64,000 nucleotides of DNA from an uncultured Acidobacteriota bacterium (GTDB lineage: Bacteria > Acidobacteriota > Terriglobia > Terriglobales > Acidobacteriaceae). The notes below the pieces were generated by a model, which worked only from the letters and a program-made list of their open reading frames with translations, did not search any database and was not told the origin of the DNA. Numbering within the stretch: position 1 is the stretch's first letter; each line of letters begins with the position of its first letter. Location: the NCBI GenBank assembly GCA_903832055.1, contig CAILAC010000009.1, positions 124,001 through 188,000 on the forward strand. The letters run 5' to 3'. Shown here piece after piece: positions 1 to 9,441 of this stretch. The position numbers and the translations under genes are program-made.

Positions 1-1
1 C

Positions 2-1039
2 GGATTTCTCGGAGCAGGAAAGACGTCGCTGATTCTGGCTGCGGCACGGCAGCTTGAGCAGCGCGGCCTGCGCTGTGCAGCAATTCTCAACGATCAGGGA
101 AACGAGCTGGTCGACACCCGGCTGGCAGCCAGCGGCGGGATGCCGGTCGGCGAGGTTGCCGGAGGATGCTTCTGCTGCCGCCTCTCCAGCCTCGTTTCAG
201 TCATTGAAGACCTGCGGCATTGGGCACCGGACGTGATTTTCGCAGAGCCGGTGGGCAGTTGCACCGACATTTCAGCCACGGTCTTCGGTCCATTGCTTGA
301 AGAGTTTGACCGCTACCGGCTGGCACCCTTCACCGTGCTCGTCGACCCGGCCCGGGCGGCCACACTGCTGCGTGAAGATGCAGACCCCGACCTCGGCTTC
401 CTCTTTCAAAAGCAGCTGCAGGAGGCAGACCTCGTCTGTCTCACCAAAGCCGATCTCTATCCAGAAGCCCAAAATCCTAATGTCCCGGGCATTCCCGGAA
501 TGCATGCGCGGCGCTTGAGCGCGACCACCGGCCAGGGAGTCCAGCATTGGCTCGATGAAATTCTGCTCGGCACCGTCGTTGCTGGCAGAACGACTCTGGA
601 CATTGACTACGGCCGTTACGCGCAGGCCGAGGCCTCGCTTGCCTGGCTCAACCTGAGTTTTGCCCTGGAATCGGCCCCGGCCATCACGTCAGCCATGGTC
701 GTGGGCCCATTCATGGACGGCCTCGACCAGTCGCTCACAGCCGAAGGAATTGAGATCGTTCATCTGAAGGTCTTCGCCACGTCAGCCAGCGGATGGATCA
801 AGGCTGCGATCTGCGCGCCCGGCCAGGAGCCCCAGGTCGAGGGGAATCTCGACGCTTCGCCTGCCGGCCGGCACGAGGTGCTGGTCAATCTGCGCGCTAA
901 GGGTGACCCTGCCCTGGTGCAACGCATCGCGACGGCTCAATTGAATCATCTGGCTGGCACGGTGCTTGACTTACGCCTCGACTGCTTCAGCCCTGCCCCG
1001 CCCACGCCTGAGCGGCGGATTCCCGCAGCGCTCGCGTGA
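2..1039 (+). CDS. CobW/P47K-family (COG0523) GTP-binding metallochaperone-like protein, 5' partial
   Basis: The gene is cut by the left edge; reading frame 2 is open from base 2 and gives about 345 residues. The first visible residues form a Walker A P-loop (GFLGAGKTS), so only a few N-terminal residues are missing. About 50 residues later comes the family hallmark Cys-rich metal site (GGCFCC). A DxxG/TKAD-type nucleotide region (LTKADL) follows, then a C-terminal CobW_C-like part. COG0523 proteins are GTPases that deliver or manage Zn, Co or other metals; which metal applies cannot be told here. The downstream gene is convergent, so no partner is visible. Confidence is high for the family and low for a specific role. 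Confidence 0.85.
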   Translation, partial: GFLGAGKTSLILAAARQLEQRGLRCAAILNDQGNELVDTRLAASGGMPVGEVAGGCFCCRLSSLVSVIEDLRHWAPDVIFAEPVGSCTDISATVFGPLLEEFDRYRLAPFTVLVDPARAATLLREDADPDLGFLFQKQLQEADLVCLTKADLYPEAQNPNVPGIPGMHARRLSATTGQGVQHWLDEILLGTVVAGRTTLDIDYGRYAQAEASLAWLNLSFALESAPAITSAMVVGPFMDGLDQSLTAEGIEIVHLKVFATSASGWIKAAICAPGQEPQVEGNLDASPAGRHEVLVNLRAKGDPALVQRIATAQLNHLAGTVLDLRLDCFSPAPPTPERRIPAALA

Positions 1040-1060
1040 GCGTCGCCCGGATGCCCGGCT

Positions 1061-2743
1061 CTACTGCGCGGGCAGCGCGCTGTCCTGTCTCAGCAGCCAG
1101 TAGTGAAAGCCGTCGAGAATGGCCATCAACGAGGCCTGGTTCATGTCACTGCTGACGCCGGCCGTAATCCACGGTTCATGACCGTCCGCGTGAAAGCTCA
1201 GTGTGACGCGCACATGCGCCGCGGAGTCATGCGCCGAAACGTCGATCGCCGTCACGCTGAAGGTTCCAAGACGCATCTGGCGGATGGCCGGATACCACTT
1301 CTCCAGTTCCTGACGCATTGCCCTGGTGAGCGCATCTACCGGGCCGGTGCCCTCGGCTCGGGAAGTAGCAATCTGCGAACCGGCAATGGAGAGGCTCATC
1401 GAGGCCTGCACATATCGCGCCCCCGCTTCGTCCGATTCATCAATCACGCGCCACGTCTTCACGCTGAACCGGTTGGGCAGAGTTCCCAGCACCCGCATGC
1501 AGGCCAGCCGGAAGGAGACTTCGCTCACCGTAAAGCCGCCGCCCTCAATCATCGCCAGGTTGGTATCCATCAGGCTTTGTGCCTGGCTGGCATTGAGCGA
1601 AACCCCGAGCGCCTCAGAGAGCAGAATCACGTTGGCCCGCCCGGAAAGGCTGTTGACGCCAATCGTCGGGTTCGCGCCTACCAGCGCCGGATCGCACCAG
1701 AGATAGGCCCCCGGATTCTTGCGTTCGCTGCTGCCGTGCATGCCTGCCCAGGTGCCAAACGCCCCCGGCCCGACAATTGGCGCGCCATGTGGCACTTCAA
1801 GCCCGAATGACGAATACGCCGAGTAGGCAAGGCTGGTGAGCCTGGTAAGCTGCGCGGGCTGCACGAATCGAGCCTCACCGCGCAATTGCATGCCGCCGAC
1901 CACAGTGGTGAGATTCACATTGCCGCAGCGTTCGCCGGTTCCAAGCAGCGTGCCTTGCACCTGCACCGCCCCGGCGAGAATCGCTGCCCGCGTGTTGGCA
2001 ACGCCCAATCCCCGATCGGTGTGACCGTGAAAGCCAAAGCTCGCACCGGGGTGGTCGCCCCGCAGATCGCTGATCACGCGTGCGACTTCTTCCGGGCTGG
2101 CCCCGCCCGTCGTGTCGCAAACGACAATCCGGCTCACGCCCTGCCGCACACATTGCGCGACGATATCGCGGAAGTAGGCGAGGCTTTCCGCACGAAAATC
2201 CGGCTCGCAGGTCACCCCGCTTTCCCGCCGGCCGCAGGCTGCATCCATCGCATGCTCCAGGTCGACGATCACTTCAAGGCCGTTGCGCTGCAGGTAGTCG
2301 ATAGTTTCAGAGGCCATCAGCAGATGCTCTGCGGGGGTGGTCTCCAGAGACTTGGTCACATCAAGCAGCCGCGATTTCACCACGATGACCGCAACCGGCA
2401 CCCGATGCTTGTGACGCAGCATGAACTGCACGTCGGGCCAGTCCTCCACCCGCGAACCCCGTCCGCGCGTCCGGCCAAAGAGCGCCAGCTTCATCGCGCC
2501 TGTATCCACACTCGCCAGGGCTTCCGTCAGGTCAGAGACAAAGTGGTTCGCGCCTGCAAAGCCGATCTCGGCATATTGCACGCCAAAGGAGGCCATGCGC
2601 TGCAGCAGGCCGATGGCGTTGGGAACCGAGATCTGGATGTTTGGCTGCTGCAGACCATCGCGGAGGCTGGTATCAAACAGCTCGATGAGCTCAACCGCTC
2701 TGACCACCGGGCTCGCGGCCTGGCTCAATTTCATTTCGTTCAA
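1061..2743 (-). CDS. cimA: (R)-citramalate synthase / alpha-isopropylmalate synthase family protein
   Basis: A 560-residue DRE-TIM aldolase. The N-terminal barrel starts with FDTSLRDG (catalytic Arg-Asp), carries the metal-binding HxH of the FGFHGHTDRG segment and the conserved GERCGNVNL signature. A C-terminal LeuA-dimer-like regulatory domain covers about the last 150 residues. Length and architecture match the CimA type, which condenses pyruvate and acetyl-CoA to citramalate in the threonine-independent isoleucine route. Substrate choice against 2-isopropylmalate or homocitrate synthase is inferred from overall similarity and not from tested residues. The start ATG at 2743 is followed at once by a second in-frame ATG. 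It is convergent with the CobW gene and divergent from ppdK. Confidence 0.8.
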   Translation of the reverse strand: MNEMKLSQAASPVVRAVELIELFDTSLRDGLQQPNIQISVPNAIGLLQRMASFGVQYAEIGFAGANHFVSDLTEALASVDTGAMKLALFGRTRGRGSRVEDWPDVQFMLRHKHRVPVAVIVVKSRLLDVTKSLETTPAEHLLMASETIDYLQRNGLEVIVDLEHAMDAACGRRESGVTCEPDFRAESLAYFRDIVAQCVRQGVSRIVVCDTTGGASPEEVARVISDLRGDHPGASFGFHGHTDRGLGVANTRAAILAGAVQVQGTLLGTGERCGNVNLTTVVGGMQLRGEARFVQPAQLTRLTSLAYSAYSSFGLEVPHGAPIVGPGAFGTWAGMHGSSERKNPGAYLWCDPALVGANPTIGVNSLSGRANVILLSEALGVSLNASQAQSLMDTNLAMIEGGGFTVSEVSFRLACMRVLGTLPNRFSVKTWRVIDESDEAGARYVQASMSLSIAGSQIATSRAEGTGPVDALTRAMRQELEKWYPAIRQMRLGTFSVTAIDVSAHDSAAHVRVTLSFHADGHEPWITAGVSSDMNQASLMAILDGFHYWLLRQDSALPAQ

Positions 2744-3131
2744 AACGCCCAGCTCCCGACCGTAAGCGCCGAAACCGGCGTATGGTTCTCAATAAAGTAA
2801 AAGTCCAACCCCCTATGATACCGCCACCCCGATTCAAATGCCCCATCGCGCCCCATTGAAATTCAAGCAGGTGAATCAGACCAAGGCTGGGACAGGTGCA
2901 CAGCACCGTATTCAAATGGCCAGCATCAGAATTTCGCGCCTGTGACGCTCGACACATACGCACCCCGGAGCCCGGATGCACAATCATTGCGAAATTTGAC
3001 GGCGGCGGAGCAAGAACTCCTGTGAGCCTGTCCCCGTAGACTCAGGTCATCTGCCTCATCGCAAGCGTCCTGCGGCCTCCGGGCCCCGACTTGAACTGAT
3101 CTTCACTTCGCGTCGTAAACGGAGGAAGATT
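2744..3131. other. 388-bp divergent intergenic region
   Basis: This region separates the divergent citramalate synthase and ppdK genes, so both promoters should lie here. I see no convincing -35/-10 pair, riboswitch or small gene. The ppdK end carries a good Shine-Dalgarno (GGAGGAAG) just before the ATG at 3132. A minus-strand open frame across 2691-2987 has no recognisable protein character. Confidence 0.5.
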
Positions 3132-5882
3132 ATGCCCAACAGTGCTCTCGCAGTGATAGATAAGCCCACCGAATCCACCCCGAAAACTCCTGTTCAATAT
3201 GTCTATTTCTTTGGCGGCGGCGTGGCCGACGGCAATGGAAAGATGAAGGACATTCTGGGGGGTAAAGGTTCCGGGCTGCATGAGATGACCCGCGTTGGCC
3301 TCCCCGTGCCTCCGGGATTCACGCTTCAGACCGAGGCCTGCCGGGAGTTCATACGCGGCGAGATTTCTGACGCCGTCACCGATCAGATGCTCATCGCCCT
3401 GCATCGTCTTGAAGAGCTGCAAGGCCAGAAATTCGGCACCGGCGAAAACCCGCTGCTGGTTTCAGTACGCTCCGGCGCAAAGTTTTCCATGCCCGGCATG
3501 ATGGATACGATTCTTAATCTCGGCCTCAATGATACTTCTGTTGAATCCCTTGCCCGCAAGACCGGCAAGCCCCGCTTTGCCTACGATTCTTACCGCCGCC
3601 TCATCCAGATGTTTGGCGACGTCGTTCTCAATGTTCCCAAGATCAAGTTTGAACATATCTTCGACGCAGCCAAGCAGCAGATCGGCACCCAGCAGGATAC
3701 CGACCTCGACGTCGATGCACTGCGCGGCGTCATCGCCGAGTACCGCAAGCTCATCCTCAACGAGACGGGCATCGAATTCCCGCAAGACCCCTACAAACAG
3801 CTCTTCATGGCCCGCGATGCCGTCTTCCATTCATGGGAGAACGAGCGCGCCAAGGCCTATCGCCGCATCAATCACATCGACGACTGGCTGGGCACCGCTG
3901 TCAACGTACAGGCCATGGTCTTTGGCAATCTCAGCGAACAAAGCGGCACCGGCGTTGGCTTTACCCGCGACCCCGCCACCGGCAAGCGCGAGTTCTACGG
4001 CGAATTTCTGCTCAATGCCCAGGGCGAAGACGTCGTCTCCGGCAGCCGCACCCCCGTGCCGATTACCCAGTTGCGCGACCTGATGCCAAAGGTCTACGAG
4101 CAACTGCGCACCCTCACCCAGAACATGGAGCAGCACTACCGCGAGATGCAGGATTTCGAGTTCACCATCCAGGATGGCGTCCTCTACATGCTGCAGACCC
4201 GCAACGGCAAGCGCACCGGCCGCGCCGCCGTCCGCATCGCCATGGACATGGTCGCCGAGGGCCTCATCACCATCGACGAAGCCATCTTCCGCGTCGAGCC
4301 CAACCAGCTTTACGACTTCCTCGTGCCCAGGCTCGACGAAACCCAGGGCGAAGTGGAAGTACTCGCCACCGGCCTCCCTGCCTCCCCCGGCGCTGCCGTC
4401 GGGCAGATCGCCTTCTCCGCTGAAGACGCGGTCCGCTTCCGCGAAAAAGGCATCATGCGCTCCATCATCCTGGTGCGTCGCGAAACCACGCCTGAAGACA
4501 TTTCCGGCATGGAAGTAGCCGCCGGCATCCTCACCTCGCGCGGCGGCATGACTTCGCACGCTGCCGTCGTCACCCGCGGCATGGGCAAGTGCTGCGTCGC
4601 CGGTGCCGGAGCAATCCAGGTGGAAGAAGAAAAAGGCGAAATGCGCGTTGCCGGCCACATCTATCACGAGGGCGACTGGCTCTCGCTCGATGGCACCACC
4701 GGCCGCGTCATTGCCGGCCAGCTTCCACTGATTCCGGCGATGCCCGACGACCCCGACCTGGTCAAGTTCATGACCTGGGTTGACAGCCGCCGCCGCCTCC
4801 ACATCCGCGCCAATGCCGATATTCCTCGTGATGCCGTGCAGGCGATTCGCTTTGGCGCAGAGGGCATCGGCCTTTGCCGCACCGAGCACATGTTCTTTGA
4901 CGAAGATCGCCTGCCCTTCATGCAGGCCATGATCATGGCCCGCAACGAACATGACCGCCGCGCCGCTCTCGAAAACCTGCTGCCCATGCAGCGCGAAGAC
5001 TTCATCGGCCTCTTCAAGGCCATGGGCGATCTGCCGGTGAATATACGCCTGCTCGACCCGCCCCTGCATGAGTTCCTGCCTAAGCGCGAAGAACTGATGG
5101 TTGAAATCGCCCGCCTCGAAATCACCGATGCGCAGGCTCCCGAACTGGCGTCTCTGCGCACCACGCTCGAGCGCGTCGAGCAGCTCCATGAAATGAACCC
5201 CATGCTCGGCCTGCGCGGCTGCCGCCTCGGCATCGCGTACCCCGAAATCACCGAAATGCAGGTCCACGCCATTCTCGAAGCCGCCGTTCAAGTGAAGAAG
5301 ACCGGGGCGCGTCCTCACCTTGAAATCATGGTTCCCCTGACCTCAGGCATTGAAGAAATGAAGAATCAGGCCGCCATCATTCGCCGCGTGGCCAAGGAAG
5401 TCTTTGACCGCGAACATGAGACCGTCGATTACCTCGTCGGCACCATGATCGAACTGCCCCGCGCAGCCCTGCTCGCCGACCAGATCGCCAGAGAGGCCGA
5501 GTTCTTCAGCTTTGGCACCAACGACCTTACCCAGACCGTCTACGGCATTTCGCGCGACGATGGCAACCAGTTCCTGCCGACCTATCTCAAACAGGGCATC
5601 TTCAAGCAGGATCCATTCGCAGTTCTCGATCAGGAAGGCGTAGGTCAGATCATGAAGATAGCCACCGAGCGCGGCATCAGCACCCGACCCAATCTCAAGG
5701 TCGGTATCTGCGGCGAACATGGCGGCGAGCCAGAGTCAGTCAAGTTCTGCCATCGCCTCAATATGGACTATGTCTCCTGCTCGCCATTCCGCCTGCTTAC
5801 CGCAAGACTCGCAGCAGCCCAGGCAGCTCTTGAAGACAAATTGATAGCTCAAGGCAACTCAAGTCAGGAGGGGACGCGATAA
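3132..5882 (+). CDS. ppdK: Pyruvate, phosphate dikinase
   Basis: This enzyme interconverts pyruvate + ATP + Pi and PEP + AMP + PPi in the cytosol. The protein has 916 residues, normal for bacterial PPDK (about 870-910). The N-terminal ATP-grasp domain includes the GGKGSGL loop. The central phosphohistidine swivel domain has GGMTSHAAVV with His at residue 476. The C-terminal PEP/pyruvate TIM barrel has GICGEHGG with the catalytic Cys at residue 860. GGAGGAAG precedes the ATG. The gene ends in a strong terminator before hppA. It may serve gluconeogenic PEP synthesis or PPi-linked glycolysis; the direction is not decided by sequence. Confidence 0.97.
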   Translation: MPNSALAVIDKPTESTPKTPVQYVYFFGGGVADGNGKMKDILGGKGSGLHEMTRVGLPVPPGFTLQTEACREFIRGEISDAVTDQMLIALHRLEELQGQKFGTGENPLLVSVRSGAKFSMPGMMDTILNLGLNDTSVESLARKTGKPRFAYDSYRRLIQMFGDVVLNVPKIKFEHIFDAAKQQIGTQQDTDLDVDALRGVIAEYRKLILNETGIEFPQDPYKQLFMARDAVFHSWENERAKAYRRINHIDDWLGTAVNVQAMVFGNLSEQSGTGVGFTRDPATGKREFYGEFLLNAQGEDVVSGSRTPVPITQLRDLMPKVYEQLRTLTQNMEQHYREMQDFEFTIQDGVLYMLQTRNGKRTGRAAVRIAMDMVAEGLITIDEAIFRVEPNQLYDFLVPRLDETQGEVEVLATGLPASPGAAVGQIAFSAEDAVRFREKGIMRSIILVRRETTPEDISGMEVAAGILTSRGGMTSHAAVVTRGMGKCCVAGAGAIQVEEEKGEMRVAGHIYHEGDWLSLDGTTGRVIAGQLPLIPAMPDDPDLVKFMTWVDSRRRLHIRANADIPRDAVQAIRFGAEGIGLCRTEHMFFDEDRLPFMQAMIMARNEHDRRAALENLLPMQREDFIGLFKAMGDLPVNIRLLDPPLHEFLPKREELMVEIARLEITDAQAPELASLRTTLERVEQLHEMNPMLGLRGCRLGIAYPEITEMQVHAILEAAVQVKKTGARPHLEIMVPLTSGIEEMKNQAAIIRRVAKEVFDREHETVDYLVGTMIELPRAALLADQIAREAEFFSFGTNDLTQTVYGISRDDGNQFLPTYLKQGIFKQDPFAVLDQEGVGQIMKIATERGISTRPNLKVGICGEHGGEPESVKFCHRLNMDYVSCSPFRLLTARLAAAQAALEDKLIAQGNSSQEGTR

Positions 5883-5926
5883 GTTCACCCGTTACTCTTA
5901 GGCGCCCATGATGCGGGTTAGCCACC

Positions 5927-5983
5927 GGGTCAGCAGTGGCAGGCAAACGTTCAGTATGCCTGCCAGTGCTGGCCCGTTTTTAT
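5927..5983 (+). terminator. Rho-independent terminator of ppdK
   Basis: Two 20-base arms (5927-5946 and 5958-5977) pair over their whole length with one G-U wobble and one mismatch around an 11-base loop. They are followed directly by a TTTTTATT run. The hairpin lies 45 bases after the ppdK stop and about 190 bases before hppA, so the two genes are probably separate transcripts. Confidence 0.85.
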
Positions 5984-6173
5984 TGCGCCGATAGCGGATA
6001 GCTAATTGCAAACTCATGAATTCGATCAAAGGCATTCGATATCTTGTTTCTGTCAGGCGTGAGCGCGGTCACATTCCCACTTGCAGGTTTCATGCTAACT
6101 TCGGCATGGATCAGTTTGACGAGTTCAGGTCAAGTTATCAGCTCCTGATCAGACCTGAACATCGAGAGGAGTT

Positions 6174-8366
6174 ATGATGCCGTCTGCTGCATATTATGTT
6201 GGCCTCTTTGCTGGATCGACTTCCGACTTGTCGAATGACGGAAACCAGGGCTGGATCTGGTTCGTGATGGTAGTAAGTGTCTTATCGCTTGGAATAGCAT
6301 TCCTGTTTGCACGAAGCGTCTTGAGTTCCGACAATGGAACCCCCGCCATGCAGGAGATTTCCGCCGCCATTCGCGAGGGCGCGCAGGCCTTTCTTCGTCG
6401 CCAATACCTCACTATTTTTGGCTTCAGCATCCTGCTGGGCATCCTTCTCTTTGTCTTCTATTCATTTACCAAGAGCACTGATCTTGCAGTGAAGACAGTT
6501 ATCTCCTTCTTTGCCGGTGCCATCTGTTCCGGTCTGGCTGGCTTCTCGGGCATGTTCGTCTCCGTCCGAGCCAATGTGCGCGTCGCCGCCGCCGCCCACC
6601 ACAGCCTCAACCGCGCCTTGCAGCTTGCCCTGCGTGGCGGCGCGGTCACCGGACTCTCTGTCGTGGCGCTCTCGCTGCTTGGTGTCGGCCTCATATTTAT
6701 CGCCTTTGGCGGCCTGCAAAATCCCACCCAGGTTCCGTACCAGATCGTCGGTTTCGGCTTTGGCGCGAGCTTTGTGGCGCTTTTTGCCCAACTCGGCGGC
6801 GGCATCTACACCAAGGCCGCAGACGTAGGCGCTGACCTGGTAGGCAAAGTTGAGGCCGGCATCCCCGAAGACGACCCGCGCAACCCCGCCGTCATCGCCG
6901 ACCTCGTCGGTGACAACGTCGGCGACTGCGCTGGCCGTGGCGCTGACCTCTTTGAATCCACCGCCGCTGAAAACATCGGCGCCATGATCCTTTCGATCGT
7001 GCTCTTCGGAAAATTCGGCATTCTCGGCATCTTCTTCCCATTCGTCGCCCGCGCCTTTGGCCTGCTTGCCTCCATCATCGGCATCGCCACCGTGCGCCTC
7101 AGGAATGAAGACGAAGACCCCATGCAGGCCCTCAATCGTGGCTACCTGATCACTGCCATCTGCGCCGCTGCGGGCTTCTACGTCGCCGTCCGCTTTCTGC
7201 TCCACGACAATCTCTGGTTCTTTGCCGCGGGGCTCATCGGCATGTTGAACTGCTACATCTTTGTCTGGGTTACCCAGTACTACACTGAATATCGCTACCG
7301 GCCCGTGCTCTCCATCGCCAAGGCCTCGCTCACCGGCAGCGCCACCAACATCATCACCGGCCTCGCCGTCGGCATGGAATCAACTGCCATGCCAGTCATC
7401 GCCATCTCTGCCGCGATTCTTGGCTCGTATTACTGCGGCCTCCACGCCCTGCCCGGCCAGCGCGGCGCGGGCCTCTACGGCACTGCCATCGCCACCATGG
7501 GCATGCTTTCAACCGCCGCCTACATCCTGGCCATGGACACCTTTGGCCCCATCACCGACAACGCCGGCGGCATCCTTGAAATGTCCGGCGCGCCCGACAA
7601 TATCCGCGACCGCACCGACCGTCTCGATGCAGTCGGCAACACCACCAAGGCCCTCACCAAGGGATACGCCATCGGCTCGGCAGCCCTCGCCGCGTTCCTG
7701 CTGTTCTCTGCATATCTTGAAGAAATCGGCGAACTCGTCCGCCAGAAAACCGGCAATCTTGCCTTCGTCTTTGAGCGGGTCGACATCAGCAAACCAGCTG
7801 TCTTTGTCGCCTCGCTCATCGGCGCGGCTCTTGTGCTCGTCTTCAGCTCCTTCGCCATCCAGGCCGTCGGAGCCGCCGCGCAGACCATCATCGCCGAGGT
7901 CCGCCGCCAGTTCAAAGCCGACCCCGGCATCATGCTTGGCACCTCAAAACCCGACTACCGCCTCTGCGTAGACATCGTCACCAAGGCTGCCCTCAAGCAG
8001 ATGATCGTTCCCGGCCTTCTGGCCGTCTGCGTGCCGGTGCTGGTCGGCTTCGTCTTCCGCTACTTCTCGACCGTTGACGACCCAACCCTGGGCGCAGAAG
8101 CAGTCGCAGGCCTGCTCATGGTCGGCACCATCACCGGCATCCTCTTTGCCACTTTCATGAACAACAGCGGCGGCGCATGGGATAACGCCAAAAAGCTCAT
8201 CGAAACCGGCGCATTCGGCGGCAAACACTCTGACCCGCACAAGGCGGCCGTCGTTGGCGACACCGTCGGCGATCCCTTCAAAGACACCGCCGGCCCTTCG
8301 CTGCACGTTTTAATCAAGCTGTTTTGCACCGTCACGTTTGTCATGGCGCCGCTGTTCCTACGCTAG
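6174..8366 (+). CDS. hppA: K+-independent, H+-translocating membrane pyrophosphatase
   Basis: This integral inner-membrane protein hydrolyses PPi and pumps protons. It has 730 residues with about 16 hydrophobic segments. The substrate site is clear: DVGADLVGK and EDDPRNPAVIADLVGDNVGD near residues 220-250, and DPHKAAVVGDTVGDPFKDT near the C-terminus. In the GNTTKALTKG segment residue 492 is Lys (codon 7647-7649); in this family Lys at this site marks K+-independent enzymes, while Ala marks K+-dependent ones. GAGAGGA precedes two adjacent ATGs (6174 and 6177). The neighbour ppdK also handles PPi, which suggests shared PPi economy (inference). Confidence 0.95.
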   Translation: MMPSAAYYVGLFAGSTSDLSNDGNQGWIWFVMVVSVLSLGIAFLFARSVLSSDNGTPAMQEISAAIREGAQAFLRRQYLTIFGFSILLGILLFVFYSFTKSTDLAVKTVISFFAGAICSGLAGFSGMFVSVRANVRVAAAAHHSLNRALQLALRGGAVTGLSVVALSLLGVGLIFIAFGGLQNPTQVPYQIVGFGFGASFVALFAQLGGGIYTKAADVGADLVGKVEAGIPEDDPRNPAVIADLVGDNVGDCAGRGADLFESTAAENIGAMILSIVLFGKFGILGIFFPFVARAFGLLASIIGIATVRLRNEDEDPMQALNRGYLITAICAAAGFYVAVRFLLHDNLWFFAAGLIGMLNCYIFVWVTQYYTEYRYRPVLSIAKASLTGSATNIITGLAVGMESTAMPVIAISAAILGSYYCGLHALPGQRGAGLYGTAIATMGMLSTAAYILAMDTFGPITDNAGGILEMSGAPDNIRDRTDRLDAVGNTTKALTKGYAIGSAALAAFLLFSAYLEEIGELVRQKTGNLAFVFERVDISKPAVFVASLIGAALVLVFSSFAIQAVGAAAQTIIAEVRRQFKADPGIMLGTSKPDYRLCVDIVTKAALKQMIVPGLLAVCVPVLVGFVFRYFSTVDDPTLGAEAVAGLLMVGTITGILFATFMNNSGGAWDNAKKLIETGAFGGKHSDPHKAAVVGDTVGDPFKDTAGPSLHVLIKLFCTVTFVMAPLFLR

Positions 8367-8398
8367 CCTCGGCTAATTTCGGTTAGTGAAGATCAGTG

Positions 8399-8442
8399 GG
8401 ATTGGGAAACCGCTGGGCGAACCTGCCCAGCCTTCCCAATCC
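8399..8442. other. Nested hairpin downstream of hppA
   Basis: A 10-bp outer stem (8399-8408 with 8433-8442, GGATTGGGAA/TTCCCAATCC) encloses a 7-bp inner stem (8412-8418 with 8425-8431). It starts 33 bases after the hppA stop. No T-tract follows, so it may be an mRNA 3'-end stabiliser or a non-canonical terminator. Confidence 0.55.
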
Positions 8443-8575
8443 GCCGTGACTCCCCCTTCGCCAGCACCGGGGGCTCCATTTCCGCAACACCAAAACCACT
8501 TCCCCAGCCCTGCCCATGCCCGCCGTATACTCCAGTGGGATGCCTACTTCAGCGTCCCTGGGGAAGGTCGCAACC

Positions 8576-9310
8576 ATGCATGCCAGCAAAGCTCTCCGCT
8601 CCATCCTGCTCGCCTCGCTCGTTCTGGTTTCCACCGCCGCAACCTCCCGCGCCCAGCAGCCCCAACCCCCCTACGTAACCCACTCAATTCATGACCCAAG
8701 CGGTACCGGCAAGTTCTACATGGGCCGTGAAATCGCCCAGGTCATGGGCCCCGGCGGCATTCCCTGGCTCGACCGCCCTGAGCGCAAAACAGAAGAAATG
8801 CCCAACGTCGTCCTCGATGCCCTCAATCTCAAGGGCAATGAAGTTGTGGTTGATTTCGGCGCAGGTTCCGGCTACTTCACCTTCCTCATGGCCCCCAGGC
8901 TCAACAAAGGTGGCAAAGTGCTGGCCGTCGACATTCAGAACGAAATGCTCGCGACCATCCAGCAGCGCGCTCAAAAGCTCAACGTCTCCAACGTCGAACT
9001 CATCAAAAGCACCGAGACCGACCCCAATCTCCCACCCAATTCGATCGACCTTGTCCTCTTCGTAGACGTGTACCACGAGCTTTCCTTCCCCTACGAAGTC
9101 ATGTCCAAAATCCGCCAGGCACTCAAACCCGGCGGCCAGGTCGTCTTTGTCGAATACCGCAAGGAAGACCCCAGCGTCCCCATCAAGGAAGTTCACAAAA
9201 CCACCGTCAAGCAGCTCCAAAAAGAGATGGCCGTCGTCGGCCTTGTCCCCGCAAAAGTGATCGAGACCCTGCCCATGCAGCACATTGAGTTCTTTCGTAA
9301 AAGCGAGTAG
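8576..9310 (+). CDS. Secreted class I SAM-dependent methyltransferase
   Basis: I chose the ATG at 8576 (244 residues) because it gives a clean Sec signal peptide: Lys/Arg, a hydrophobic core (ILLASLVLVS) and an Ala-rich cleavage region near residue 25. A longer frame from 8516 would bury it. The mature part has a Rossmann methyltransferase core: motif I VVDFGAGSGYFT near residue 95, acidic motif II (VLAVDI), and a motif IV-like LVLFVDVYHEL. This is the Methyltransf_11/25 type. The substrate is unknown. Export of a SAM-dependent enzyme is unusual because SAM is cytosolic, though acidobacterial genomes often encode such proteins. Confidence 0.8.
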   Translation: MHASKALRSILLASLVLVSTAATSRAQQPQPPYVTHSIHDPSGTGKFYMGREIAQVMGPGGIPWLDRPERKTEEMPNVVLDALNLKGNEVVVDFGAGSGYFTFLMAPRLNKGGKVLAVDIQNEMLATIQQRAQKLNVSNVELIKSTETDPNLPPNSIDLVLFVDVYHELSFPYEVMSKIRQALKPGGQVVFVEYRKEDPSVPIKEVHKTTVKQLQKEMAVVGLVPAKVIETLPMQHIEFFRKSE

Positions 9311-9441
9311 CCGCCCGCCCTCTCAAGCAAAAATCGACAGCCCAAACCTCCAATTTCCGGTTCCCAAAACTCTTTGCGGTATCATTCGTCTATAAGGCAT
9401 GAGGATTTCCCCGTCCGGGGAGGCCTGTCTTTGGGGTGGCG

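Noticed and set aside
3831-5318. 495-codon minus-strand open frame inside ppdK
   Set aside because: It lies wholly antisense to a certain ppdK gene; its His/Gly/Ala-rich residues are the mirror of GC-rich codon bias.
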